A stretch of DNA of 64,000 nt from Paradesertivirga mongoliensis (GTDB taxonomy: Bacteria; Bacteroidota; Bacteroidia; Sphingobacteriales; Sphingobacteriaceae). The DNA lies in the NCBI RefSeq assembly GCF_024436395.1, contig NZ_JAFMZO010000003.1, positions 186,001 to 250,000 on the forward strand. The letters are read 5' to 3'. Position 1 is the first letter of the stretch. Each line of letters begins with the position of its first letter. Shown here piece after piece: positions 36,596 to 44,692 of the stretch. The notes beneath the pieces were generated by a model. The model was not told the origin of the DNA. It ran no database searches and saw only the letters and a list, made by a program, of their open reading frames with translations. A program made the position numbers and the translations under genes.

Positions 36596-36719
36596 ACGCT
36601 AATAATTTGCAGTGTTAACTGCATAAAAACTGGTTCTTTTTATGGCTTATAATTCCTAAAACTTTGATTCAGCCCTGGTCAGCATGTTGTGCAAGTCCGG
36701 GTTTGTTCATCGAATAAAA

Positions 36720-36774
36720 TTAACCACAGACCCCAAATGTATTGTTCACAAAGAGGGGCACAAATGTTAACCAC
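36720..36774 (-). repeat. GTGGTTAA direct repeat flanking the GH operon promoter
   Basis: TTAACCAC occurs at 36720-36727 and 36767-36774 (plus-strand reading), 47 bp apart. One copy lies just upstream of the -33 element and the other near the predicted start. These are candidate binding sites for the hybrid two-component regulator, by position only. Confidence 0.4.
36734..36764 (-). promoter_or_regulatory. Promoter of the glycoside hydrolase operon
   Basis: On the minus strand: TTTG (36764-36761), exactly 19 bp, TACATTTG (36741-36734), a full match to the Bacteroidota TTTG-N19-TAnnTTTG promoter. The predicted leader to the GH31 start is about 130 nt. Confidence 0.75.
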
Positions 36775-37068
36775 GCATAGCACTATGATTATCAAATACT
36801 TAAACTGAGCCAAGTTGAATATTTGAGAACATGTCATCTCCTTGTTAAGCGGGCTTATCAATAGAAACCCAGGGATGGTTAAGTCCGACCGATAACAGGT
36901 AGAAAACCGACTGATACAGCGCCGGCTGATAATAAGGAGCGAAAGACTTTAATGTAGGCTATGTATTCCGATCACAGGCGATTTTTTTTCTTCGTCCAAT
37001 AGTCACACACCAAAAATCAACACGGGTTGTCTGAAGAGGTGATTGCTTTTGGCGACCTGCGAATGACG

Positions 37069-40000
37069 TCAGTCGTTAACGCTTTGCGCCCTGCTTTGTT
37101 CAATATAGGCAGATGGAAGCATATTATACTCCGCTTTAAATGAGCGCACAAAATATTTCTGACTTTTGAACCCAACTTTGTACCCGATTTGAGAAATGGT
37201 TAGATGGCCCTTTTCTAACAGTTGGGCGGCACGTTTTATTCGCACCGAGCGGATGAACTCAACAGGAGTCTGACCGGTTAGCGCCAGTACTTTCTTATAA
37301 AGAGTTACCCGGCTCATATACATTTCGCTGCTTAACTCCTCGACAGAGAAATCCGCGTTTGAAATGTTCTTCTCTACCACCAAGAGAGCCTTTTGGATAA
37401 AGGTTTCATCTGGCGATTCAACTACGATATCGGACGGTTTTACTTCTACTTGTTTTTGGTATGTTTTCCGCATGGACTCTTGTTGAAGTAGAATATTCCT
37501 GATTTTCGAAAGTAAGATCTCAAAATTAAATGGCTTGGTCATATAGTCGGTAGCTCCCGTTTCCAGGCCTTTTAAATGCTGTTCCTCGCCCGTTAATGCA
37601 GTTAAAAGCACTACTGGAATATGTAAAGTTCTTGCATCCGACTTGATTTTTCTGCATAATGCTATCCCGTCCATTTCCGGCATACTGATATCACTAACAA
37701 TTAAATTAGGGTGCAGCGCAAGTGCTTTTTGCCAGCCTTCTTTCCCGTTGCAAGCTTCGATAATATGAAAGGCTTCCCGGAGATTATCTTTCAGATAAAA
37801 TCTAAAATCATCATTATCCTCCACTAATAAAACCGTTTGCTTCTTACCGCTTCTATTCTCGACAACAGCCTGCTTCTCTCCAACCGGCATTTCTACAGGC
37901 GCATTATCCTGGCTTTTAGTTTTGATCGGCAGTGTTACAGTAAAGCAGCTTCCCTCGCCAATGACACTTTCTACAGTAATTTCCCCTCCGTGAAGTTTTA
38001 CAAATTCTTTGGTTATAGAAAGCCCAATTCCACTCCCCTGGTTCACCATGGTTCCGGGAACATCGTTTTGAAAGAAACGTTCAAATATCTTATCCTTTTT
38101 TTCGGGGGGAATGCCGATTCCGGTGTCGATTACCTTGATTTCAAGGTGAGAGTGATTTCCTCTGGCGCTTTCGATCTGGTTCAGCAATACGCTGATATGG
38201 CCTCCTTCGGGAGTAAACTTAAAGGAGTTTGAAAGGAGATTAAATAAGATCCGCTCAATTTTATCATGATCAAAGCGGGTTTCAAGCGTTTCGCATTCAG
38301 AATCAAATACAAAACCGATGTTCTTTTTTTCGGCAACATCAGAGAAGGAATAAGAAATTTCTTTGATAAATTTTATCAAATCACCCGGCTTCGGATGAAG
38401 TTTCAACTCCTGAACCTCCATTTTACGAAAGTCAAGCAATTGATTAACAAGATTTAACAACCTACGCGCGTTACGATTTATCATCTGTAACTGACGCATT
38501 TGCTCGGGTTCTTCAGTTTGCTTGATAATCTTTTCAACCGGAGCCAAAATCAGCGAAAGCGGGGTTCTGAATTCATGGCTCACATTTGTGAAAAACTTAA
38601 TTTTCATCATATCGAGTTCGTGCATCCGTTTGGCTTCCTGGCGTTCCTGCTCCAACTCAAATTTGGCCTTGATCTTCTGTATTCCACGCCGGCGCAAGCT
38701 ATAGAGGGTGAAAGCAAACAGGAGAAAATAGGTAACGTATGCAAAAGAAGTTTTCCAAAACGGCGGCAGCACTTCTATTTTAAAATTCAAAACTCTGCCG
38801 CTATAAATACCCTCCTCATTAGTTGCCCTAACTTTAAACGTATACGAACCCGGGTCGAGATTGGTATAAGTAGCTTTACGCACTTTGCTGTTGGCATTGA
38901 GCCAGTCTTTGTCAAAACCTTCGAGCATATATTGCAGGCTCACTTTCTCCGCATTGAAAAAATAAAGCGCTGCAAACTCTATTGAAAACACGTTTTCGCT
39001 ATGTTTTAGAGTAACAGACCCTGTTTCGGTGATAGACCGGGTAAGAATTTGGTGTCCGTCGACCTCATCCCCCGGTTTTAAACTAGTGTTAAAAATCTGA
39101 AAATCGGTAAGGGCTAAAATCGGTTGCCGGCGGCTTGAGCGGATGGTTTGGGGATCGAAAATATTAAAGCCGTTGGCTCCGCCAAATATCATTTCGCCGC
39201 GTCTGGTCTTTAATGAAGCGCTTTCGTTAAATTCAAGGCCCTGAAGTCCGTCAGCCTCGCCATAATTTTTAAATTTAAAAATCAGAGCGCCGTCCTCAGA
39301 TTTTGAAAGGATAAGGTTGGAAAGACCATTGGCCGTGCTAAACCATAAATTTCGGTTGTTATCCTCCAGTATATCGATAATAATATCGTCAGGAAGACCA
39401 TCACTTTTGTGGAAGTTAGTAAACTTATGCGTACCCGGGTTCAACATACTTAATCCCTCGCGGGTACATATCCATACCAGCCCCCTGCTATCGATCAGCA
39501 TATTGCTTACATTATCGTGGATCAGGCTTTGCGGATCATCATCACTATGGTTGTAATGGATAAACCTGTTGGTCTGTTTCAAGAGCACATCTATTCCCTG
39601 CGATGTACCGAACCAAATATTACCAGCTCTATCCTCCAAAATGGAAGAAGTATAAACGGATGGTCCTGTTCTTATACGACGGAAAGTTTTTGTAGCGCGG
39701 TCAAATTTGTTTACTCCTCCTGTTAATGTTCCTACCCACAGGTTTCGTTGCGAATCCTCAAAAATCTCCCAAACCCGATCATCCGACAAGCTTTTGGGAT
39801 TGTTATCATCATGTCGGTAATGAGTGAAATTCTCTCCGTCAAAACAATCAAGTCCGCCGAAATATGTACCAATCCAGAGCTTTTGTTCATGATCTATACA
39901 TAAGCTGACAATCACATCATTGCTCAGGGTGTTTTTGTTGTTGGGATTATGCTTATACTGGGTAAAGCGATTGGTCTTCCGGTTAAAATAGATCAGTCCC

Positions 40001-41172
40001 CCGCCATTTGTTCCTATCCATAAGTTACCTTGAGCATCTTCAACAAAGCGGTTAACATCGTCGTATTTAAGGCTGGTAGGGTCCGATGCATGATGTCTGA
40101 TCAAAGGAAACTTGATAATATTTTCATGATAGTAACTCAGCCCCCGCTTGTAAGTACCAATCCAGATTATTCCTGAATTATCCTTATACATTGACGTTGT
40201 GCTGTTTTGAGCAAGACTTTTTGGATCGTCTTCGCGATGAACGAGATATCGCACAGTAAAATCCCGCTTGTTTATTAAGTTCACGCCTCCATGATCGGTG
40301 GCGATCCAGATCAAACCTTTTTCATCCTGCAGGATTTGGTAAATAATATCCGAATTAAGCTTATTTTTTGAGTTACTTCCGAAATGCTTTAATGCCTTCT
40401 TAGCAGGACTGTAATAATATGCGCCTATTGAGCTTCCTGTTGCAAAAGTCCAGATATCGCCCTGTCTGTCAATGCTAATCCGGTAAGTTGCCGTTAAACG
40501 GCGGCCTTGTTTACTGATGATATCGGTTCTTACACTGACTTTTCTGCTGCGACCGTCGATTTTCTCCAGAATTCCATCCCGATAGATCACCCACATATTA
40601 CCCTGGCTGTCCTCTGCCATGTCGGAAACTGCATTAGAATACAAGGGATTTTTACTATTGCCACCCCTGTAGAAATGTTGCACTGCTTTATTTTTAGAAT
40701 CATAGCGACAAATGCCCAGACTGGCATTAATAAACCAGTAATTCCCCTTTCTATCTTTTTTTACCGAAGCTATTTCTGGCCATGGAATCGATAAAGAACG
40801 GAGATTTCGCTCCACGTTCTGATCGAATCTTTCGGTATGCGGGTTATAGACGGTAAAGCCAACTCTGGTCTGTATCCATAATAAGCCGCCGGGACCTTCC
40901 TGAATGTTTTGTATAAAATCATCCCGCAGCGCAGTAGTATCGCGTAATTTATGTTTGAAAACCTTAAAATTAAAACCGTCGTAACGGTTTAAACCGGTCA
41001 TGGTACCAAACCACATAAAGCCCTTGCTGTCTTTAAAAATGGCAGTAACCTGGTTGTGCGACAGACCATTATTGATGTTAAGATGAGAAAACTGATATTG
41101 AACCTCCTGGGCACGCACTCTACCATAAAGGAAGCTTATGGCACACCACAACAGAACTAGACTTCGATACAT
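37069..41172 (-). CDS. Hybrid two-component system regulator (HTCS)
   Basis: A one-protein sensor/regulator of 1367 residues typical of Bacteroidota glycan loci. After a signal peptide, 14 or so beta-propeller repeats (about 30-690; e.g. GLSHNQVTAIFKDSKGFMWF, GTNGGGLIYFNRKT) form the periplasmic sensor, followed by a Y_Y_Y domain (about 735-800) and one membrane span (about 807-826). The cytoplasmic part has HisKA (His866 in NVSHEFRTPL), HATPase (IDTGIGIPPEKK), a receiver (Asp1161 in IVSDISMPEMDG) and an AraC-type DNA-binding domain (about 1265-1360, ending FRSF-type KSQKYFVRSFKAEYN). It is expected to sense an oligosaccharide and activate the adjacent GH31-GH2-GH31-GH3 genes. Confidence 0.95.
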   Translation of the reverse strand: MYRSLVLLWCAISFLYGRVRAQEVQYQFSHLNINNGLSHNQVTAIFKDSKGFMWFGTMTGLNRYDGFNFKVFKHKLRDTTALRDDFIQNIQEGPGGLLWIQTRVGFTVYNPHTERFDQNVERNLRSLSIPWPEIASVKKDRKGNYWFINASLGICRYDSKNKAVQHFYRGGNSKNPLYSNAVSDMAEDSQGNMWVIYRDGILEKIDGRSRKVSVRTDIISKQGRRLTATYRISIDRQGDIWTFATGSSIGAYYYSPAKKALKHFGSNSKNKLNSDIIYQILQDEKGLIWIATDHGGVNLINKRDFTVRYLVHREDDPKSLAQNSTTSMYKDNSGIIWIGTYKRGLSYYHENIIKFPLIRHHASDPTSLKYDDVNRFVEDAQGNLWIGTNGGGLIYFNRKTNRFTQYKHNPNNKNTLSNDVIVSLCIDHEQKLWIGTYFGGLDCFDGENFTHYRHDDNNPKSLSDDRVWEIFEDSQRNLWVGTLTGGVNKFDRATKTFRRIRTGPSVYTSSILEDRAGNIWFGTSQGIDVLLKQTNRFIHYNHSDDDPQSLIHDNVSNMLIDSRGLVWICTREGLSMLNPGTHKFTNFHKSDGLPDDIIIDILEDNNRNLWFSTANGLSNLILSKSEDGALIFKFKNYGEADGLQGLEFNESASLKTRRGEMIFGGANGFNIFDPQTIRSSRRQPILALTDFQIFNTSLKPGDEVDGHQILTRSITETGSVTLKHSENVFSIEFAALYFFNAEKVSLQYMLEGFDKDWLNANSKVRKATYTNLDPGSYTFKVRATNEEGIYSGRVLNFKIEVLPPFWKTSFAYVTYFLLFAFTLYSLRRRGIQKIKAKFELEQERQEAKRMHELDMMKIKFFTNVSHEFRTPLSLILAPVEKIIKQTEEPEQMRQLQMINRNARRLLNLVNQLLDFRKMEVQELKLHPKPGDLIKFIKEISYSFSDVAEKKNIGFVFDSECETLETRFDHDKIERILFNLLSNSFKFTPEGGHISVLLNQIESARGNHSHLEIKVIDTGIGIPPEKKDKIFERFFQNDVPGTMVNQGSGIGLSITKEFVKLHGGEITVESVIGEGSCFTVTLPIKTKSQDNAPVEMPVGEKQAVVENRSGKKQTVLLVEDNDDFRFYLKDNLREAFHIIEACNGKEGWQKALALHPNLIVSDISMPEMDGIALCRKIKSDARTLHIPVVLLTALTGEEQHLKGLETGATDYMTKPFNFEILLSKIRNILLQQESMRKTYQKQVEVKPSDIVVESPDETFIQKALLVVEKNISNADFSVEELSSEMYMSRVTLYKKVLALTGQTPVEFIRSVRIKRAAQLLEKGHLTISQIGYKVGFKSQKYFVRSFKAEYNMLPSAYIEQSRAQSVND

Positions 41173-41263
41173 GGGTTTACTATTGGCATCACAAAGAATG
41201 TGATTTAGAATTAAATATAGGTGAAAACTTCCAGATTTAATTCTCCATATGCAAATCCGGGCA

Positions 41264-42469
41264 TTAAAGCGCCTTGCGTCTCTCCCTTTCTTTGATAATC
41301 AGGCTAAGCTCGCGGCTCATCTGTCCGCTGATTGCAGTATTCTCATCAGCCCGCCTGAAAAGGTAAGGCAGCACCGCCTTTACTGGCCCATAAGGAACGT
41401 ACTTAGCCGTATTATAACCCGCCGCAGCCAGGTTGAAACTTAAATTATCGCTCATTCCCAACAACTGAGAAAAGTACACATGAGGATGGTTTATTGGAAT
41501 AGATGCATCTTTCAAAAGTTCTGTCAAAATCCGGCAACTCTCTTCGTTATGCGTACCGGCCACCAACCCAATATACTTGATATGCTGTACACAAAATTTA
41601 AGGGCAATATTGTAATCCTGATCTGTAGCTTCTTTCGAACTATGAACCGGCGAAGTGTACTCCAGTGCCAGTGCGCGATTTTGTTCCTTTTCGAGATAGG
41701 CTCCACGCACCAGCTTAGCTCCAAGCAGGAAACCATACGTTTCTGCCTGAAGGTAGTGATCCTTTAATGTAACGAGGCCATTGGTTAGATACAATTGATA
41801 AGTATTGTACACAATCACTTGCTCGAGATTATACAATTGCATCATCTCTAATGCCAGAGTATCGATAGCATTCTGGACCCACGACTCTTCAGCATCTATC
41901 ATCACCGGCACTTCCAGATCATATGCGGTTTTGCAGATGTTGTTTACGCGGCCTTTTACTTTAAAGTATTCGGCTTGCTCAGAAGCGTCAAGATTTTGAC
42001 CGGCACTTACTTTTGCCAGCAATTCTACTCTTGCTATGCCGCTTATTTTAAAAACACTTAGCGAAACGCGGTCGTCCGAGCCAGCTTTTTGGATGGTTCT
42101 GATTATTTCAGCGGTGGTACTGCTGTAATTTGCTTCTTCCTGCACTCCCTCAACAGAGTAGTCGAGAATAGTGCCAACCCTTCCATCTGAAAGGCTGCTG
42201 ATAACGGACTCACAGTCATCAATCGATTCGCCACCGCAAAACTGTTTAAATAAAGTATTTTTAATTAATCCCGTTACGGGTAAACCCAGCCTCAAAGCAA
42301 AAGCTGTTAAGGCGGGTCCTATAGTAGCTAGCAGCTTATTATTGATCAGTTTAAAAAGCTTGTAGGCATCATCAAGTTCCTTGTCGCTTTTTCTGCGGAA
42401 GGCGATTTCTGTGTTGTCGAAATTTAATGGGATAGATTCGGAGTTGGGGTCGCCCACTTTTTCAATCAT
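41264..42469 (-). CDS. Proline dehydrogenase
   Basis: An FAD enzyme of 401 residues that oxidises proline to pyrroline-5-carboxylate. Conserved blocks of the PutA-type barrel are present: LLAKVSAGQ, VPVMIDAEESWVQNAID, IVYNTYQLYL, LGAKLVRGAYLEKEQNRA, VAGTHNEES, QLLGMSDN and the C-terminal substrate motif YVPYGPVKAVLPYLFRRADEN. It is a stand-alone enzyme, not fused to P5C dehydrogenase. It lies upstream of the HTCS gene on the same strand (91 nt) but functionally is unlikely to belong to that locus. Confidence 0.95.
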   Translation of the reverse strand: MIEKVGDPNSESIPLNFDNTEIAFRRKSDKELDDAYKLFKLINNKLLATIGPALTAFALRLGLPVTGLIKNTLFKQFCGGESIDDCESVISSLSDGRVGTILDYSVEGVQEEANYSSTTAEIIRTIQKAGSDDRVSLSVFKISGIARVELLAKVSAGQNLDASEQAEYFKVKGRVNNICKTAYDLEVPVMIDAEESWVQNAIDTLALEMMQLYNLEQVIVYNTYQLYLTNGLVTLKDHYLQAETYGFLLGAKLVRGAYLEKEQNRALALEYTSPVHSSKEATDQDYNIALKFCVQHIKYIGLVAGTHNEESCRILTELLKDASIPINHPHVYFSQLLGMSDNLSFNLAAAGYNTAKYVPYGPVKAVLPYLFRRADENTAISGQMSRELSLIIKERERRKAL

Positions 42470-42513
42470 TCACAAAATAACAGATTATCGATTTAATTGT
42501 TCCAGAAGGATTG

Positions 42514-42521
42514 TAAGTTTG
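42514..42521 (+). promoter_or_regulatory. -7 promoter box of the S4-aroB unit
   Basis: TAAGTTTG matches TAnnTTTG and ends 4 nt before the ATG at 42526, the shortest such distance in the window; the transcript is probably leaderless. Confidence 0.6.
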
Positions 42522-42525
42522 CAGC

Positions 42526-42732
42526 ATGATAGAGTTTAAACTGGAGGGAGAATATATTCCGCTGATTCAACTTTTAAAAGCGACCAATCTGGTTCAAACT
42601 GGCGGAGAGGCTCAAATCGTTGTAACTGAAGGCCTTGTAAAGTACAACGGCGAAGTAGACTACCGCAAACGCCTGAAAGTAAAACAGGGAGATATTGTAG
42701 AATTCGACAACAAAAAAATCATCATTAAATAA
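42526..42732 (+). CDS. Small S4-domain RNA-binding protein (YbcJ/YaaA-like)
   Basis: A 68-residue protein made of a single S4 RNA-binding domain: IPLIQLLKATNLVQTGGEAQ, VVTEGLVKYNGEVDYRKRLK and VKQGDIVEFDNKKI. Proteins of this group are thought to bind structured RNA, possibly ribosomal; the exact target is not established. Its stop TAA overlaps the aroB ATG by one base, so the two are translated from one mRNA. Confidence 0.88.
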   Translation: MIEFKLEGEYIPLIQLLKATNLVQTGGEAQIVVTEGLVKYNGEVDYRKRLKVKQGDIVEFDNKKIIIK

Positions 42733-43799
42733 TGCAACCAATACAAAGCAACGGTTATTCCGTCTTTTTTGATCATACACTTTCATCACTTAAAGATTTT
42801 TTGGATCAATCCTCGTACTCCAAGATCTTTTTTCTGACAGATTTAAACACTTCCGAGCATTGCATGCCACTTATTGGCAAATACCTTCCGCATCTCGACA
42901 ATTATGACATTATCGAAGTAGACCCGGGTGAGGAGAATAAGAATATCGATTACTGCATTGGTGTATGGCATATGTTACTGGATTTTGGAGCTGACAGGAA
43001 TAGCTTACTGATCAATTTGGGTGGTGGCGTTGTAACCGACATGGGTGGCTTTGCTGCATCAACGTATAAACGCGGAATTGATTTTGTTCAAATCCCAACC
43101 ACATTACTCTCGCAGGTAGATGCTTCGGTGGGGGGTAAAACCGGGATAGATTTAGGCAGTGTTAAGAACATTATTGGTACGTTCACTCAACCAAAAGCAG
43201 TTTTTATCAGTACAGAGTTTTTAAACACTCTCGGCGAAAGACAACTGGTATCTGGCTTTGCCGAAGTGGTGAAACATGGATTGATTGCCGACCGGGCTTA
43301 TTTCGACCGGATAAAAACTGCAAATGCTACCAAACTTGAACCTGAAATAATCTACCATTCGGTAGAGATTAAAAACCATGTGGTTGTTACCGATCCGTAT
43401 GAAAAAGGGTTGCGCAAAACCCTCAACTTCGGTCATACTATCGGGCACGCAATCGAAACTTATTCGCTTAAAACAGATAAAAGCCCATTACTGCATGGTG
43501 AGGCTATTGCAGTGGGTATGATTTGCGAAGCATATCTTTCACATAAATACAATAAGTTAAGCGGCGGTGAATTAGACGAACTAATAGCCTTCATCCGGTC
43601 TGTTTTTCCTGATTATGCTTTTTCAAAGGAAATCTACCAAGAAGTGCTTGACTATATGAAAAACGATAAAAAGAACTTGCAGGGCAATATCGGCTTTGCC
43701 TTGCTAAGTGAGATTGGGAAGTGTGATTTCAACATTTACCTCGAAGAGGAAAAGATTATCGAGAGCCTCGATTTTTACAACGAACTTCTGATTAATTAA
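42732..43799 (+). CDS. aroB: 3-dehydroquinate synthase
   Basis: AroB converts DAHP to 3-dehydroquinate, the second step of the shikimate pathway, with NAD+ and a divalent metal. The 355-residue protein has LINLGGGVVTDMGGFAASTYKRGI, FVQIPTTLLSQVDASVGGKTG and NLG-type NAD-binding loops, and the metal ligands in GFAEVVKHGLI, LNFGHTIGHAIE and LLHGEAIAVGM (motifs given in parts). It is separate from the pheA-aroG-aroA-aroC operon. Its stop overlaps the end of a convergent 54-codon gene by 4 nt. Confidence 0.96.
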   Translation: MQPIQSNGYSVFFDHTLSSLKDFLDQSSYSKIFFLTDLNTSEHCMPLIGKYLPHLDNYDIIEVDPGEENKNIDYCIGVWHMLLDFGADRNSLLINLGGGVVTDMGGFAASTYKRGIDFVQIPTTLLSQVDASVGGKTGIDLGSVKNIIGTFTQPKAVFISTEFLNTLGERQLVSGFAEVVKHGLIADRAYFDRIKTANATKLEPEIIYHSVEIKNHVVVTDPYEKGLRKTLNFGHTIGHAIETYSLKTDKSPLLHGEAIAVGMICEAYLSHKYNKLSGGELDELIAFIRSVFPDYAFSKEIYQEVLDYMKNDKKNLQGNIGFALLSEIGKCDFNIYLEEEKIIESLDFYNELLIN

Positions 43800-43960
43800 G
43801 GCCGGCGGAAAGACCTGAATAAGAGAAAAAGAACCAGTAGTAACAACGGAAGAAACAAGATACTAAAACTGGTTTTTCCGCCCCAGTTTCCTCCGATGAC
43901 GATACAACCCTGAAGCTGAACAGCAAGCAGAAAAATTATCAGATAAAACACTTTCTTCAT
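43796..43960 (-). CDS. Small membrane lipoprotein, 54 residues
   Basis: A short frame that starts with a typical lipoprotein signal (MKKVFYLIIFLLAVQLQGC, lipobox LQGC, Cys19), continues through IVIGGNWGGKTS and has a second hydrophobic segment (ILFLPLLLLVLFLLF) followed by RSFRRP. This Cys-anchored, one-span design resembles many small envelope proteins in Bacteroidota. No family is recognised. It converges on aroB with a 4-nt overlap of stop codons. Coding is inferred from the convincing signal peptide and positive C-terminus. Confidence 0.55.
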   Translation of the reverse strand: MKKVFYLIIFLLAVQLQGCIVIGGNWGGKTSFSILFLPLLLLVLFLLFRSFRRP

Positions 43961-44025
43961 ATCGCTTTATCTTAGCGACAAGTTGGCTAAAGACTTTGTT
44001 TTAAAATATCGGCTCCCTCCCCTTA

Positions 44026-44604
44026 CTAGACGGATCTCCTGATAAATTTGGTAAGAATAACAATGGTATCGCCGTTTATTTTCCCTTCTACCTGCTCCGC
44101 ATTATCACTAACCAATCTAATCTTACGAACCACAGTACCTTTTGGTGCGATATAATTAGTCCCTTTTACATTCAAATTCTCTGTAAGGATCACAGTATCT
44201 CCGGCTTGAAGAACCACACCGTAACTATCTTTATGAATTACTTTTTCAGCTTCAATAACGTCCTCAGCATTAGCCCATTCGATAAGAGCTTCGTCGAGAT
44301 ATGCCGATTCCATCGCATTCTGTGCCCAACCTTCGGCAGGCAATTTGCTTAATATTTTATACGAAAGTACCTGAACCGAAGGCACTTCACTCCAGATGCT
44401 TCCTTCCAGGCAGCGCCAGTGATGTGCATTGGAAAAATCCTTTGAACTTATTTGTCCGTAACAAACGTCACAAAGTACCACCTGGTTATCCGCAACATCA
44501 TCTGTTTTTGGAGGAACTGTGTAAGCCTGTAAGTTATCGTCCGGTAAGCTGCAAAGCTCACAAACCTGATTGCTTCTGTTTTGAAGCTGGAGAGTAATTG
44601 TCAT
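44026..44604 (-). CDS. PhnA/YjdM-like zinc-ribbon protein
   Basis: From ATG 44604 the protein has 192 residues. Two Cys pairs (CELC near residue 17 and CDVC near 50) form a zinc ribbon of the PhnA type, and the C-terminal third contains the PhnA-like domain: LQAGDTVILTENLNVKGTNY, VVRKIRLVSDNAEQVEGKIN and GDTIVILTKFIRR. Despite the name, PhnA proteins are not part of phosphonate degradation and their function is unclear. A longer frame from 44763 overlaps the pirin gene and includes the promoter, so it was rejected. Confidence 0.88.
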   Translation of the reverse strand: MTITLQLQNRSNQVCELCSLPDDNLQAYTVPPKTDDVADNQVVLCDVCYGQISSKDFSNAHHWRCLEGSIWSEVPSVQVLSYKILSKLPAEGWAQNAMESAYLDEALIEWANAEDVIEAEKVIHKDSYGVVLQAGDTVILTENLNVKGTNYIAPKGTVVRKIRLVSDNAEQVEGKINGDTIVILTKFIRRSV

Positions 44605-44609
44605 CGGCG

Positions 44610-44617
44610 CAAATTTA
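44610..44617 (-). promoter_or_regulatory. -7 promoter box of the PhnA-like gene
   Basis: On the minus strand TAAATTTG matches TAnnTTTG and ends 5 nt before the ATG at 44604, predicting a leaderless mRNA and supporting that start. Confidence 0.55.
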
Positions 44618-44692
44618 GCGTTAAATCTGATTAAACGACGATCTACCGAAAAAGCGGAGCGGTTAAATGCCAACTGAGCGATTGCCCCCTTT

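Larger units (their letters stand above)
36596..37068. other. Intergenic region upstream of the glycoside hydrolase operon
   Basis: 473 bp without a supported gene between the regulator and the first GH31. It contains a consensus promoter (36734-36764) and a direct repeat (36720-36774), both described separately. An open frame of 60 codons (36679-36861, minus) overlaps these elements and has no protein-like features. Confidence 0.6.

Noticed and set aside
36679-36861. 60-codon minus-strand frame between the regulator and GH31
   Set aside because: It covers the promoter and repeat region and has no signal, domain or conserved pattern.
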